From Prochilodus magdalenae (lineage: Eukaryota; Chordata; Actinopteri; Characiformes; Prochilodontidae): DNA of 64,000 nucleotides. This document shows, one piece after another, positions 23,801 to 38,484 of this stretch. The notes under the pieces were generated by a model. The model saw only the letters and a list, made by a program, of their open reading frames with translations, was not told the origin of the DNA and did no database searches. The stretch lies in contig JAMWET010005504.1 of the NCBI GenBank assembly GCA_024036415.1, forward strand, positions 62,001 to 126,000. Direction: 5' to 3'. The first letter of the stretch is position 1. The number at the start of each line of letters is the position of its first letter. A program made the translations under genes and the position numbers.

Positions 23801-26800
23801 AGTGAAGGCTGCAGTCCCTGGGCTACCATGTTGGCCAGGATAACTGCTACCATCATGGGCAGAATGTGAGAGATTTGACCAGTCAGCTCAAAGCATATCA
23901 CTGCCGTGGAAACTGTATGAGTGACTGCACCTGTCAATGCTGCCGCACCTACCAGATAAAAAAGAAGAGCAAAATATCATTAGAGAGAATAAAAAAAAAG
24001 TTAGTGATAAAAAGACAGGACGGAAATAGGAAAAATATTTTTTAAATTATGAAAAATCTATATTTTGCAAATTTCGGATTAATACAGCAAAACTAACAAC
24101 ACTTGAAAACTATTAAAGTAACCTGTGCAAACTTTCTATTTTTATCTTTATATGGCAGGGCTGTACATAAATGCTGCATCAAAAATGAAAACATTGTGAC
24201 TTTACTATGTAAGGGTCATTGATACTAATAACGCCCTTTAGCCTGCTAAAATGTGATCCAAAAAATGTAAATAAATAAATAAATAAATCGCCATTATGGG
24301 GAATTTTTAATTTAGTATATGTTATTTGATATTTCACACTTTTATTTATTATTATTAGCATTTTAAAGACAGCAACAACAGTAAGTGCAGCATATACTGT
24401 ATATATTGCTTGGACTAATATAGCTATGAATTGCATTAGGTTTTTGTGCGTCCCGTGCAAAAGTTTTGCATTCCCTCACAAACATTTTACGTTTCCTTGC
24501 AAAATCCAATGTATTTTAAAGAAAATGTTAAATTATTGCCTTGGCGCCCTGGGGGATGTACAGACATAAAGACATTACAGCTTCAAACTAAACACCTTTT
24601 GGTCCTTTTTCACGCTGTACAATCTTTAATTCTATATGCAAATTACAAAATGAAAATAAAAAAAAAGGAAAAATATCTATCTGCTGATCTCATCAGCATT
24701 TTTTCTGTCATGAAGGGTTAACACAGTGAAGTAGGTGACATCACTGACCGATGACAGCATACCCTCCAGGGATGATGCGGTAGAGTATCCCATCAAACAA
24801 AATGCCATGAGGGAAGAGAGCAGCCATGATCTCGCCCACCAGACGACCAAAGGATGCACCTATAAAACAGAAAATATATAAAGAGGACAACAATTCACTT
24901 CAGATGCCCTGTAAAATGTTTGTGCACTTAGTGAAAGCTGACAAAATGTACTACTAGAGGGCCCTCATCGCCTTTATTGGAGATATAAAATGCCATTGTT
25001 CAACTGTTTTGGCGGTAACACATTTTTTGATCAGTTTATTTTCATAAAAAGGATATGGACAGTACCAACAAAAAATGTATACAGTATATAGTATTTTGGA
25101 TATGACATAACCATAAACTGCTTTAGTAAACCATACTGTGTCCAGAAGTTTTCAATATGAAGAATATGAAGTTTTGTCTTGGAATTATCATCTTGAAGAA
25201 GGATAATTTATTAATGTCCCAACTTTTCACACAGAGACACTCTTAGTTAATCTGATAGCAGAAGATACAGGAGAAAAAAATTTTATTTGTTAATATAAAA
25301 TATATTGAGTCAGTTTCCAGTTCACCGGTAGAATGTCCACTAGGGGGCCCTAAAGAAAAGGATTCCTATATTATTTACAGTACACTTCAAGCCACAATAA
25401 ACCTTTCTTAATCTCTTACTTAGTGTTTTTTTTTTTCGTGATATCAAAAGGCTTGTCACTTTCTTGTGATGCCATTGGCAAATCATTTTTTTAAGGTTTA
25501 TTCTAAAAAAAAAAAAAAAATTTCAATCATTATGAGGTTAATAAACTTTTTGATGCAAAATGATTTGGTGCAGCCTAATTTACTGATTCTGATTTCTTTA
25601 CAGTGATGCTAATAGAAACAAGGGATTGCCAGGTTTACTACAGGTGGACAGTTTATTCCAAACGGACAAATTTCAGTATTGGCCAATGGACAAGTTTTTA
25701 TTACAAGTAAAGTACTTTAGGCTAAGAGTATATTATTGTTGTTCCTTTACAATAAGAATAAAAAAAAAGAAAAAGAAAAAGGAGATGAAAAAGACCAAAA
25801 AAAAAAAAAGAAGAAGAAGAAGAAGAACACAAAGAGGGTTATGATTATAATAGATTGGTTAAATACCCACCAAGTACAAACACTGGCATAAAAGCTCCAG
25901 AAGGGATAGGCATTGTAGTTGAAACAGCCGACATCCAGAACTGCAAGATAAAGAAATCAGACATGCAGACCTAAAACATATAAAACAATATAATTCTAAA
26001 AATATGTGTAGTTACACTCATCATCAAAAGAACAGTTGCACAAAAAGTTTCACCTAGAAGGAATCAGGCATTCATGTGACCTAAGTAAAGATGGGTTTAT
26101 CCCTGTACCTGACTGACCCAAAAGCCACAATTGCGGACATTCAGGAAGCAGTGATTCCCTCCATGACTCATCCTGTTAGTGACAATACCAGTAACAAATG
26201 GTTGCACGATGCAGGACTACATGCACGTAAACCAATACAAGGACTGCTCTAAACACCACACTGATGTCACCACAGTCTACACAGAATGTCATGGAGTGAC
26301 TCAGGATAGCAGCAGGTCATCTTCAGTGACGAGTCCTGCTTTTGTCTTGGTGTAGATGACCAAGGAATCCGTGTGTGAAGGCACCATGATCAGTGCCAAA
26401 ATGAACAGTTTGTGGTTGCGCATCACACACCCCTTCCGCACAATCTGCAGGGACTGTGTGAGAATATTCAAGCTGATTTATCATCATTGATTGTACGTGT
26501 AACCTTTATCTTCCTTCTAAATAGCATTGCTATTGCATACAAAATGGTCTCTTATGTGTGTATATTATATTAAAATATATTATTAAAAATTATAGAGGTA
26601 TTGCCCTTGAATTATCTACATCAGATTTTAGTAATGGTGTGTGATTACTAAGCTGATAAATGCTATTTTTATATGTTGTAGTTTAAACACTCTGATGGGT
26701 ACGAGTTTTGATGTGACAGAAAGGCTCATGTGACAGAACCGCTCACTGCGGCTGTCCCCAGTCACTTACGAAGGGCAACAGCTACTGCATACTATAATCC

Positions 26801-29800
26801 TCTATGTGCAAGTCTCAGCAGGTCTCCTGAAGCATGATATCTGCTGTGTGCTTGGGATCATATAATCCTGCACTAGCTCTCTCAGCACAGGACTGTGTCT
26901 GTCAAACTCAGCCATTTTAACCTTTTGTTACTTGAGTTGAATCAGAAGAAACAGACTAGGCTTTGCAGGAAAGGGACACAGAAAACAGTGTGTTCCAGAA
27001 AGACTAAAGGTACAAAATAAATGAGCAAAAACAATTGGACTTCATGGCCTATCATGGTTTTATCAACAGTACGGTCAAGCTGGTGTACAAAAAATACCAA
27101 TGCAGCAAGCAATGCTTAAATATATCCGGAACTGACATGGATGGGAAAACATAAAAGAACATGTTTACCTTCATGATGAAGAAGAGAAGAAGTATGACGA
27201 AGACATTTACATCAGGATGAAACCAGGCAGAAGATCGTCCCAGACCAGGTGGGATGGGAGACCCCCAGATCTTAGTCCAAGTGAAGTTATCAAACAGAGA
27301 ATTGATGGCCTCTCTGGGCATTAGCTGTGTTATGAGGGAAACAGTAAATGTACAGTACTGTCCAAAGGAACTCTCCATTTACAAATTATTATCTGTGTTC
27401 TCAATAATACAAACCAATTTGGTTGCAGACAAATGTATAAACACATTCTAGTATGCTAATCAAATGCAACTTTACAAATTTTAAATAATTAGTCAAATGT
27501 TTGGAAGCTGTGGGAAAAAAGTAAGGAAAAACAGAAAAGAAAGATTTATGACTTTTTTGGTAAGTGGTAAAATAAACAGTAATTCAATCTCAAGGCTGAT
27601 AACTGTATCACTTTACTTTATAATTAATTTATACTGCAAGTAACTAGTACAAAACATTAACATTAAGTTAATCCGTTTAATGCTTTAACATTGGTGAACC
27701 TTTAAAATTTGGATAGATAGTTTTTTATTTTTTATTGATCATTGTATCCTTTTTTTTCAGTCCTACACATTAACTTGGAGATCTTGCCTTATTACTCCTT
27801 ACAGAACTGCTTCATATGCTGTATAAGCAGTCTTTCTTTAATAAACATCACACATCACAAAATCAAACCTAAATATTTTGAATATTGACCAAGTTACTCA
27901 ATAATGCATTTTATTTCTGCTTCAGCCTTTCATTGCAGAACTGGTGTTTCTAATGTCATTGACATTTTCATGCAGAATGTCTTGATACAATCCAGCATTC
28001 ATAGCACCATGAAATGATGGCAAATTATCCTGGTCCAATAGCAGCAAAACCGCCCCACACAGTGATGCTTAACATTCCTCATTTAAGAATTTTTTATTTT
28101 TATTTTTGTCTTATCTGTGCTCATAACATTATTTCAGCAGTCATCTGTGTCATTCAAGTGGCCTTTAGGACAGTCATTGTCATTTGCAAACTGATCATTC
28201 TAGATGTTTACATACTTTTGCCAAGAAAAACATTTCAGGTCTGGAATGCACCAAAACAAGACAAGATTGCCATGCCAATTAGAAGCAATTGTTATGTGGT
28301 TTGTCTAACCTCTCCTGCCATGAACTGTCCAAATCCTGGAGGGAATGTCAGCGTTGTGATCACAAAAGTAACAACTCCTGGAAAGATTAGTCGGCTGTGG
28401 AAAAAATATATCTCATCATTTTAAAAAAAATTTTTTTAGTAATCTATATAAGATGACATTTTTGTGTTTACTCATGCAATACTAGTCTTATTTGTCTTGT
28501 GTTACAGACTATAGTGAATGAAAGCAGTTTTATGTTATCTCCACCTCTCTCTTACTGTTTGGTAAGGAAGCGTGTCAGGGTATTGGGTCTTCTCATGAAC
28601 AGGACAACCTGCCGGTTCAGGTAGACGAAGAAAGCTCCAAGAAAACCACAAGAAATGCTGTGTAGGTGGGTGAAAGAAATAAGAATTTGATCAGGTGACC
28701 TTATTGTACTACAAGCGTTAAGTCAAATTTCATTGACATCATGGTCAACAGACTAAAATATAGTCTAAATAAATGACAAGTCAGTTTCAAATAGTGTGGA
28801 CAACTAAATAGGATACAATTACGATAATAATGTTGTTCACAATAAACCAAATAGCCACTAATTAGTATTATGCTGCTTTATGCTGCTATTATCTAATCCA
28901 TTGAAGGATGCCTCCTTTTTGGTTTCCTCATCAGTTTTTATAGATAGTATTGGTTGGTGTTTCACTTGTCGCCACCATATTGTTGACATTTTAACATTCA
29001 AGATGGCGATAGCAATGGCACTCAAGCTAAGCTAGCAAATGAGAAATCTTCGGATAGCAAGAAAAAAGAAGAAAACTAAGCCATCTATCTACACCAATGT
29101 TTGCGTTCATAACTTTGTCATAGTTAGACAGTTAGGTTAAGGATGAATTCTGTAGTTTTGAAAATTTTCCAGTGACATTTAACGGATGACTAAAGGAACC
29201 TATCTAGTACTGACATTATTTTAAGCTAACATGAGCTCTTGTGTCTAGATTCTTACTGTCAATATTGATTAACCCCTTCAAACACGGAAAATTAACTCTT
29301 ACTTGCTTTTGCGATCACAACATTTGATGGTGGAGTTGGTTGTTCACATGACAGAATATCTCTCACCCTTGCACAGATGAAAAGACTGTGATTCTAGTGC
29401 ATGCCTGCCAACACTACTGAATTTTTTACTGAAAAGTTTTCCCTATTTGAAGCCCTTTCTGTCATCATGCTTTTAATATGTAATTCCTCCCAATAATCTC
29501 CCACTTCACAGTGATACAAATCAAGTGGGTGTTCACCAGTTTTTGTGTGGCATATTTTGTGGTACATGACAACCCATCCCAGAGGCAGTGGCAAACATGC
29601 TCAAACTTAATAAAATTGGTGCACGTTCCCTCTTGGTTACGTTTGCCACTAAAAATGGATGAAACAGCTGCCAAAAAGAAGAAATACAGTTCCAAATTTC
29701 ATCCCACTTAGAGCAAAACCTTCCTCATTTCAACCGCTAGTCACACCAGCCACACTATAAGCTTTGTAAGATATGTGAGGCTAAATTCAACATAGAGTAT

Positions 29801-32800
29801 GGTGGGGAAAAACACAAGCTAATTATGTTAAACACAGAGAAGGTTATATGTGGATTTGAGGGTAGGTCCTGCAGTGTTTGGTTGGTATAGCTCAGCAAAT
29901 AACACCACTACCCATCAGATAGCCAGTATGGGAGACTGGGGTTGGAATCCTGGTCTGGAAGACTATGCTGTGCTCCACCAATATAAGTCCTTGGGCAAGA
30001 CTCCTAACACTACATTGGCCTACTGTATAATGATTAACCATGTAAGTTGCTCTGCATAAGAGCGTCAGCTAAATGCTGTAAATATGACAATCTGGAAAAG
30101 CTACCTCTGTTTTGCAGCTTAGTGTTGTGAGGTATGGTGCTGATGCTACAAGAGTAATTCGTTTATCTCTTGCTAAGTGGAGGCTAATGCAATATTTACA
30201 ATGGCAATTCCGAAACAGCACTGCTCAGACTGCTCAGGTTTAGTGAACAGTATTTAGAGCAAAGCACTATTTCCAGTATAGAGTTGTTAATGTCACACCA
30301 AATGAATGTGCCACAAAGGACATGCAAGGCATAGGCAAAACATATAAATGATAACACATTCAAATCTGTTAAACATTTAAAAAACAATGAAAGTTTGTAA
30401 TAAAACTGAGTCCTAAAACAAAAAAATACGACAGGGTTATGCTGCACAGTGTGCTTTGAAAATGGGTTTGTGGTATTGTGATGGGGGTTATACTATAGCA
30501 CACATAGCTCCAGGACTGTGCCCTCACCACGAACGGCACGCTCTTGCCCCGCGCTCTCACCCAATGATGGCGAACGCTGGCAGCTCCTGCAGGTCAAAGG
30601 GGAAATCCATGCGGAACTTGGTACGGAAGAGAGCAGTGATGGTGACTGGGGGAAAAAAAAGAGGAATAGGGTGGGAAGAAAGAAATATCAGGTTAATAAG
30701 CGTACACAGAATTTGTGTACAAGGAGATGAAAAGAAAATACACATTGAAAAAAAAAAACGCAAAAAACATGGTATGAAATCTCACCTGCATCTTTATTGA
30801 ACACTGAAAGCACCCTGAAAATGAAGGCACTGAATGTGGCAGCAAAGTAGCCCCTCCAATAGTTCCTCACCGCAAAGTAGGTTGATGTAACCTCAATGCT
30901 GAACAACACTCCTGGAGGAGAATGAATGAAAAAGGTTAGGGATATTTATAACAAGAAACCCAATGCTCAAAAAATATGTGTCTATGTCTTTCAGTGTCTA
31001 GTTATTGCAAACTGTTGCCATAGCAGGCTGAATAAGTAAAATTCACATGATACAGTGGTGTACATAATCCTATATGAATAAAACACTGTATATTCAAAAA
31101 TAAATGCAATTATTGCCAAAATAAGGAAACATTCCTGAGCATCAGTGCAACAGTCTGTTTATGTATGATAACCATAAGGAAATGCCACAGTCTACCTCCA
31201 AGAGGGGTGCCAAAACAGCAGCCTACCCCCACCGCACACCCGACTGTCAGGATGTCTGTGTAACAGTATGGGCTCTACTGACACAGAAAGGCAGAAAAAG
31301 AGGGTGGGTTGAATAGATATTAAATGGAAAGGAAAAACAACTAGTTTGATTTCTAAATAAGGGTATATTATTAATATAAAACTGGATATTAAACTGACCC
31401 ATTGTAAACCACACCTGTCTGTCCTTCTGCACAACCTTTTTAAAGAGCTGTCAGCCATTTGGCATGTACGGGAGCATGTACTCTTACAGTGTTGGAAATC
31501 TTTACTGATTAGACTTTCTTAAAGGATTTTACAATGAACTGATTTATAAAATCCATCAAATATCTGCATTATTTTTCATCATTAAGATTTTTTTTGCACT
31601 TTAAAGGCAAATTATTAAGATAGAACCACTGAGCAGTGTTTCCCAAACCTGGTCCTGCAGACTTACTGCTCTCCACATTTTGGTGTTTTCTTTGCTCCTA
31701 ATACACCTGATTAAACTGACCTTAAGAGACCTCCCTACTGTGTGTTGGGAAGTATAACTCAAGGCACCAGGGGTATTTGGTCCAAATTATGCTGTGATGC
31801 AGCCACTATATGCACGCAGCTCATTTGATCATTTCCTAGCTGGATTAAAACTATTTTCTTAGCTGCAGTAAAATAACGCCTTGTATATTTTAGTGGGAAA
31901 GAACTTATTAGTATTAATTAATCTCCATTAACTTATGCTTACCTGATAGACTCCTGAGAGAAAGGACATAAACTGGCTGAGCGAAGCAGCACAGATACTG
32001 GCTATGTGTACAAAAGGACCCTGAACACATAAAGAAAAATAACTGACAAGTTACAGACTATCATGCACTTCACATAGTATGAGATTAGATTAGAGAACCC
32101 CAAAAGGACAGCTCTACCTCTTTGCCCACTGGCATTCCGCTACCTAGTCCAGCAGTAAGTCCAATCACTTTGGCAGCAAAAGCCTTGAGGGTAAGATATT
32201 CTTTTAACACAACTCCTCTGAGGATGGTCTTTAGCTCAGGGATACCAGAACCTAAGGGAACAAAAGGAATGACAGTCCAGACCTAATGACAAATAGTAAA
32301 CAAGTTTCCTTTCAAGTTAAGGATTACATGGTATCAGTCGACCGGATTTGTGGCAATCCGCTGACTGTACGTAATTACAGACCACCTTTAGACCACCCAG
32401 ACCACAAGTTCTAAGTGTATTTTAGTCGCGTCACACAAATTTTTATCAATATAGTATATCAAGTATTACAAAAATTTTTTTGCAATGATTTAGTTCAAAT
32501 GCTGTGACTGTTGAATGAATGAATACATACTAGGTAATGCTAGTGCTACGGAGAACCTATATGGAGAACCGATTTTGCTCAAACATTTTTGTTCAAAATC
32601 TTAATAGAAATCTTACATTTTCCTTGACTCTAGGTTACATGATACTGGGTAACTAAAAGCGAGTGGAAATCGTACTATGCTAATAACTGTTTAGACAGAA
32701 AATAAAAAAGGGCTGGCTTACTTTGTCTTAATGTATTTACTAATTAAACAGCAAAAGATACATTATGTCTAAATTCTAAAATGATTTTTTTAAAACGAAT

Positions 32801-32992
32801 CGATAAAGAACACAGATGTATCGACTACAACTCCTTTGGCAGCACTGGATGACAATATGGTAACATAGTGCCTCAAATCATAATTGGTTCAAATATAATA
32901 AAAGTACCACATAATTATACTATTTAAATATGCATACTGTGTTTTCTTTAAATGAGAGCTGAACATTCTACCTATTTTTATCATTAGTAGTT

Positions 32993-33023
<31 letters not shown>

Positions 33024-36000
33024 CAGAAGCAGTAGCAATAATAATATTCTGATTATTATTAGTAGCAGCAGAAGTGATGATGATAATATAATTTATTATT
33101 AATAATAGGAGTAGCAGTAACATTTGAGCTTCCTAAAAGTACCTAGACGTAACTGAGTGCACATGATCATTGGAGCAAAACACTGGAGCACTGTAACACA
33201 GAACCAGGCAAAGCAGGGGGATGCATTAGAAAGCTGGAGTGTTTATTACGATAAAGTTGGGCAGGTGCAGACAGCACATAAGCACTCGTGAAACTAAATG
33301 GAGGAAAGACCACTTAATAGAAACAAATTAAACAGCAAACTTGGCAAACAAAACTGGGAAAACAAGTAGAAAGAAAGGAGAACTTGAAGAAGGTGCTTAA
33401 CAACAGTGAATATAACCCACTATAAGAAAAGGTGTATAAATACACAAAACACAAGACACAGCTGATAACACTGATTACAAGGATGAGCAACTGAAGGTGA
33501 CCCTAAAAACATGGGGCAGAGCTAAGTTGACTGCAAAATTAAATAAGGAGCTCAAAATACATGTCCGGTACTTTTATATTCAACAGGGTTATTAAAGTTA
33601 TTAATCTACATGCTCTAACAACATTTAACTTTGGAACTGGGTGTTATCCAGTGCCATGTTTCAGCTAAAAGTTCCTAATGGAACCCTAGAAGAACTTATA
33701 AACTTAAAATGGCTAGATGTGTAAGACTGGGCAGGAGATTTGTTTACAACTGCTTTTCAACTGGTCAAATGAGTGAGTTATTTAAACCCAAGATACCCAA
33801 GAAACCCATAACAGATTAACCGGCCACTTAGGCTGGTAGCAAAACTAAAACCAGCTCTCTCACTAAGTGATGTTTGGCAGAAGAACCACACACAAACTTC
33901 GTCCTACTCCATTACATGTCCTATAAATTCGTCCCTCTTCATTCAGTATCCATTGACACAAACTTTGCATCCCACCACCCCACCTTTCTCCTCCAACTCT
34001 GTTTCTTCTATAGCTGCTCCTTCTTGCAAAGCAACAGGGTGTCTGCCTCCTTGACCTCAGTAAAGCCATCCAGAACTCAATGCCAAGTTTCCTAGGATCG
34101 CTCTGCTGTCTCAAGCTCTGTATGGGGCATGGTTCGAATAGATTAAAAATTTACTTTGTGCCAAAGGTTTTGCATGCTGCTTAGTAAGTACAGTCCACAG
34201 TGCATAATGGAAGCAGTGCAGTACAAGCAGCAAAAGAGTACCAAACGGTACAATTGGCAGGTTTCATTTATCATATGCAGTTAATGGAACACCAGAAGAA
34301 GTTACAGTGAACATGCTACAGATTGGCGGAAAAGCAAAAAAAAGGGTAATGGCTTAGGCTAGGGCAAAGGGTACACACCAATAGCCTGAGGAGCAACCAG
34401 GTGGCAGAAGAAGGAGGCAAACATGATGAGTACCATTGGATAGGAGACCCAGATCAAGTACTGCAAAGGCACATTTCCACTTAGCTCTCCATACACCCAC
34501 TTATAGGCTGGGTGAAAGAAGTTGTGGTAATGGAGAAGACGAGGAGACAGAGGAAGGAAACAGCAAGGGAGTAAGAGAAGCATTAGAACATAAAAGTAGT
34601 TAAATGGTGTAGACAAAACTGAACATGGACAGGAAGAAGAGAATAGATCAGAAAAATAAACAAATTAACCAAATAAAGACAATATAAACCACCTATATCT
34701 GCAATCAGTGGAGTAGCTTGAGTTCAACAGTGACATGTTGCAGAAAGCTGTAGTTAGTTTCAGTTTCATACTGTTTACTTGTTTACTTAACACGTGAGTG
34801 TAGGTCAACATTCCCATGTCATTAAACCTGTTCTACAGCTTTCCACTGCTGAAAATGGATGGAATTTTAGGAATAAGAGATGCTGCTGTACCTTGGAGGC
34901 TTTTAGCACTTGCATAGTCCATAGTCCAACTGACTAATGCCATGGAAATACCCAGGAGCACTAGGAAGATCCAATCTTCTCCTAATTTAGTTACTAGAAA
35001 CTTCTGTACTCGAGCCACGCAGTCTGCATGAACAAAAAATGAAGTAACAAAACGTTGAAAGACAAAGATAACTCAAGCAAAGCTATTTGCTGGAATTGTC
35101 TAGCAATGACAACTAACAAGCAGGTTATTTTGAATAAAGCATATAATTTTTACAATCATAGGCTATAAAAGGTCTTATTTGTGATGTGAGCCATGACAAC
35201 CTACCAACCTCAATTTTCAGCAAGCTGGGGCACAAGCACATAGATAAAATGCTTATAAAGGCAGAAAAACAGTAGAAGAGCAAACGATTGGAAGTTTTTT
35301 AATTTCTCTTTGATAAATATATAAGATTGTTACAAGTTTGATCCCCTTGCAGCCCATTCTGAAAAAGCTGGGACAGAAGCATGTTTACCGCTGTGCCACA
35401 ACAAGTGTCCTTGTAACAGCACTGTAACAGCACAGATTGATCCACATCTGAAAGTAAACTCAGGGCTCTAGACTAACTTTTTGAACTGGTTGCACTGGTG
35501 CGCCTAACGTTTTTTCTTAGGTGCACCAGCACCAAAGTTAGGTGCACCCAAATTTTAAACTGCATCACATTTAGAACAGCAGTTTTACATGTTCACTTTT
35601 TTTTCTTTTTTTAAATCGCTGTCCATATGGGCAATATTGACTTGTAAATGATTAACTAACAATGTGGTCAACATAAAGTTCTTTATTTGAAGCACAATTC
35701 TACAGTAAAGGTAACACTTGGGCAGTGCATTTGTCGCGGCAGGTAATGTGTTTGATAGACGCACTGTGCTTTTTCAGCTCTTCAATTCTAAATGTATTAG
35801 AACCAGTCACAAACGCACTACTGCCGGCCATGGCCTTCCCACACTCCTTACAGTCAGTGCAGGCTGTGACTCGGAGTCGATCGTATGTGGCTAGTTATCT
35901 GATGCCGTCTCCGGACCAGGGCTTGACATAACCAACGCTCTGACACGGAGCCATCAGCCTCCCAGATTAACCATTTCCGAACGGACCAGGCCTGAACTAA

Positions 36001-38429
36001 ACATTCTTAACCAAAATGTTCTAAATCATTCTTTTCGCCGTCTCTCGTCATCCGCAGCTACACCCGCTCTGTTTATCTGACGGGCCTAGGCTACTCACCA
36101 CTCTGTCTGACTGCTAGTGTTGTGTCGTTCGTGAACGTTCCTCAGCTGATTCGACTCAGCAGCGACCGTGCAGGCCGGCAGGGAAACTGCTGTGTGGTCT
36201 GTGAATCACCCGCGAATCTGGTGGCGGAGACTCTCATTGCGAGGGAACTGTGCTTGCTCAGTGATTCGTTCACTGAACTGAGGGCTCCCGTTCACTCACT
36301 GATTCGTTCACTGAACGTACTATCACTCAGTGCTGACGGCGTTCCGGGGTCCCGCCCTTCGCTATCTTTGATTGGTTTAGACCACGAAATGGGCCTAATG
36401 TGTGTCTGTTTAAACCACAGGGAGACTTTCAGAGTCGCGAAGACTTTTTCTTTTTTTTCTATCGAACGGCTGGTCGCACTGGTGCGACCTCAGATTTTTT
36501 TCGTCGAACAATTGAGAAATTAGGTCGCATGTGCGACCAAATTGGTCGCACTCTAGAGCCCTGAAACTGTTTTGCCATTCTTTCGTTTTACAAGTCTGTA
36601 GGTCTGGACTAAAAGCAGGCCAATATAGCCCCTATTCTACTCGATTATGCAGCCGTGATGTTGTAAAACATTATGAATATTAGTTAAGGAAGATGGCACA
36701 TAAAAAACAGAATAACTGATTCTGCCTAGATAAGACAACAATTAAATTAAAAACTTAATTCAGAATAAATGTGTAAAGCACATACGCTGTAGAAATTCCA
36801 TATATGTGCCACTTTAAGACACTCCTGGAACATGTAAATAAATGTACCAAATGTGACATAAATACAGCCGTTTAGCTAGAAATCTGCTTCGTTTGGTGTT
36901 GTATGAGTTGCATATGTCCTACGAAATGTTTTAAAATTAACCTTAACATAATTACTATCCCAATTTTATATAGGGTCAATGAATAAAACTCTCACTACTA
37001 ATGTAAGTACTAATGTAAATGTCACTATGCTACCAAAGAAATGGTGGGACACCGCAATTGCTGTGATTTGTTTTTTTTAAAATCCACCATTAATTATATG
37101 CAATGTGTGTAAACCTTTGCACTTGGAGTAGGAGCGCCGTTTCTTTATTGAGGATGTGTGGGTTTCCTCAGGTTTTTCCTTGTCACGAGCACTTCCTATC
37201 TCAAGCTCTAGGTGGTGGCGGCTGCGGTGGCGGCTGTGGCTCCGGCCATGGTGACCATGGTGACCATGGTGTCCATGGTGCCCATGGTGGTGATGGTGTC
37301 CGTGAGGATGGCCATGCTTCTTAAGTTGCCTCTCTGTTAGCAGGCGAGTGGCCTCTCGCCGACGGGACCCTCCCGGGTGCTCTCTGTACTCTCCATACAG
37401 CTACACAAAGACAAGAAAGCAATTATGTAGTTATTAATCTACAAGTTATAATGGAATTGTAATTAAAACTATCTAACGTGAATCATAATTCCACATTTAT
37501 TTTGATGCGAAATGCTCCATTATAGAGAAATTGGGAGATACAATAGTTTAATACACAAACACAAACACACACACATACACATACACACACATCAACAGCT
37601 GTGATTTGATTAGGCATGGACTGGACAAGTTTCTGGATGTCGGCAACATTAATGTTCAGCCACTCTTTTATTAAAGAATTGTGCAGATGGGACAGATTTG
37701 GTGGATGCCATCCCTGGCACAACTGTAAACTGGGAATGGTGCCATTTTTAGACCCCTTTGACTGTACGTCTTCATGCAACTCAGCTATTTCAGCTACTTC
37801 CTTCACACTATGGCCTTTGGCACAACCAAACCACATCTGTGGGAGCCTGAAGCTACTACTACCTTAAACATGTAACGTGACTAATTTTTGGTCTGATGAG
37901 CTTAGACCCCCATATGCAGGCAGGGTTTAATTGCTTGTCATGCTTGTCAACTTCATGAGATGTTTTAATAAATAAGCATGTTGTCTTTGTCATTTTACAT
38001 AGATTTTGCAAAACAGAAAGGACTGACATATCTTATATTGGGAATATGCTATGCTATATATGCATTTTACTATGTAATGTCAGCACCTTAACCTTCCAGA
38101 TGTTTAAACCACATTTTTAAGACATGGGAAAACCATCCTAGTGAATTGTTCACTTTCACTATCAATGGCAGTTACATCTATGAATATATCTTTATGAATA
38201 ATTTTTTTTTTGTATTTCAAAGCTATAGATGTTAATTGGATACGTGATGGCACAATAACAGATTAAAAGTAGAATTAAACATAAATGTATACAGAGTGAA
38301 AGAGTGCTCAGTCTGCATTTAGATTTATAAGCTTCTGGACCAGAGTCAGACATCTGGGAATTGGATACCCTTGCACTTCACACTGACTTTTCTCACACCC
38401 TAACATGCCCACCAGCCCACAAAAAGACA

Positions 38430-38484
<55 letters not shown>

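Larger units (their letters stand above)
28658..30560. other. clcn1 intron 9 with repeats
   Basis: The intron lies between exons 9 and 10 on the - strand. It contains a tRNA-derived SINE at 29880-30090 and, just before it, a stretch with a possible transposon-type Cys-rich motif (29640-29850). The rest is AT-rich and unassigned. Confidence 0.55.
23735..35023 (-). other. clcn1: clcn1 exons 3-15, membrane channel domain
   Basis: Thirteen exons encode residues 112-613, the alpha-helical ClC membrane domain. Visible landmarks in order: [13 protein letters not shown] (helix B), GSGIP at 200-204 (selectivity filter), GKEGPFVH with the fast-gate Glu at 244, [70 protein letters not shown] near 492-505, [21 protein letters not shown], and [10 protein letters not shown] with Tyr592 equivalent to human Tyr578. 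All junctions keep frame. One deviation is Ser495 where human ClC-1 and ClC-2 have Cys in the IPCG motif. Confidence 0.9.

Noticed and set aside
36122..36523. 133-codon open frame on + as a gene
   Set aside because: It lies wholly in the hAT-like element, antisense to the zinc-finger segment, and shows no family similarity.
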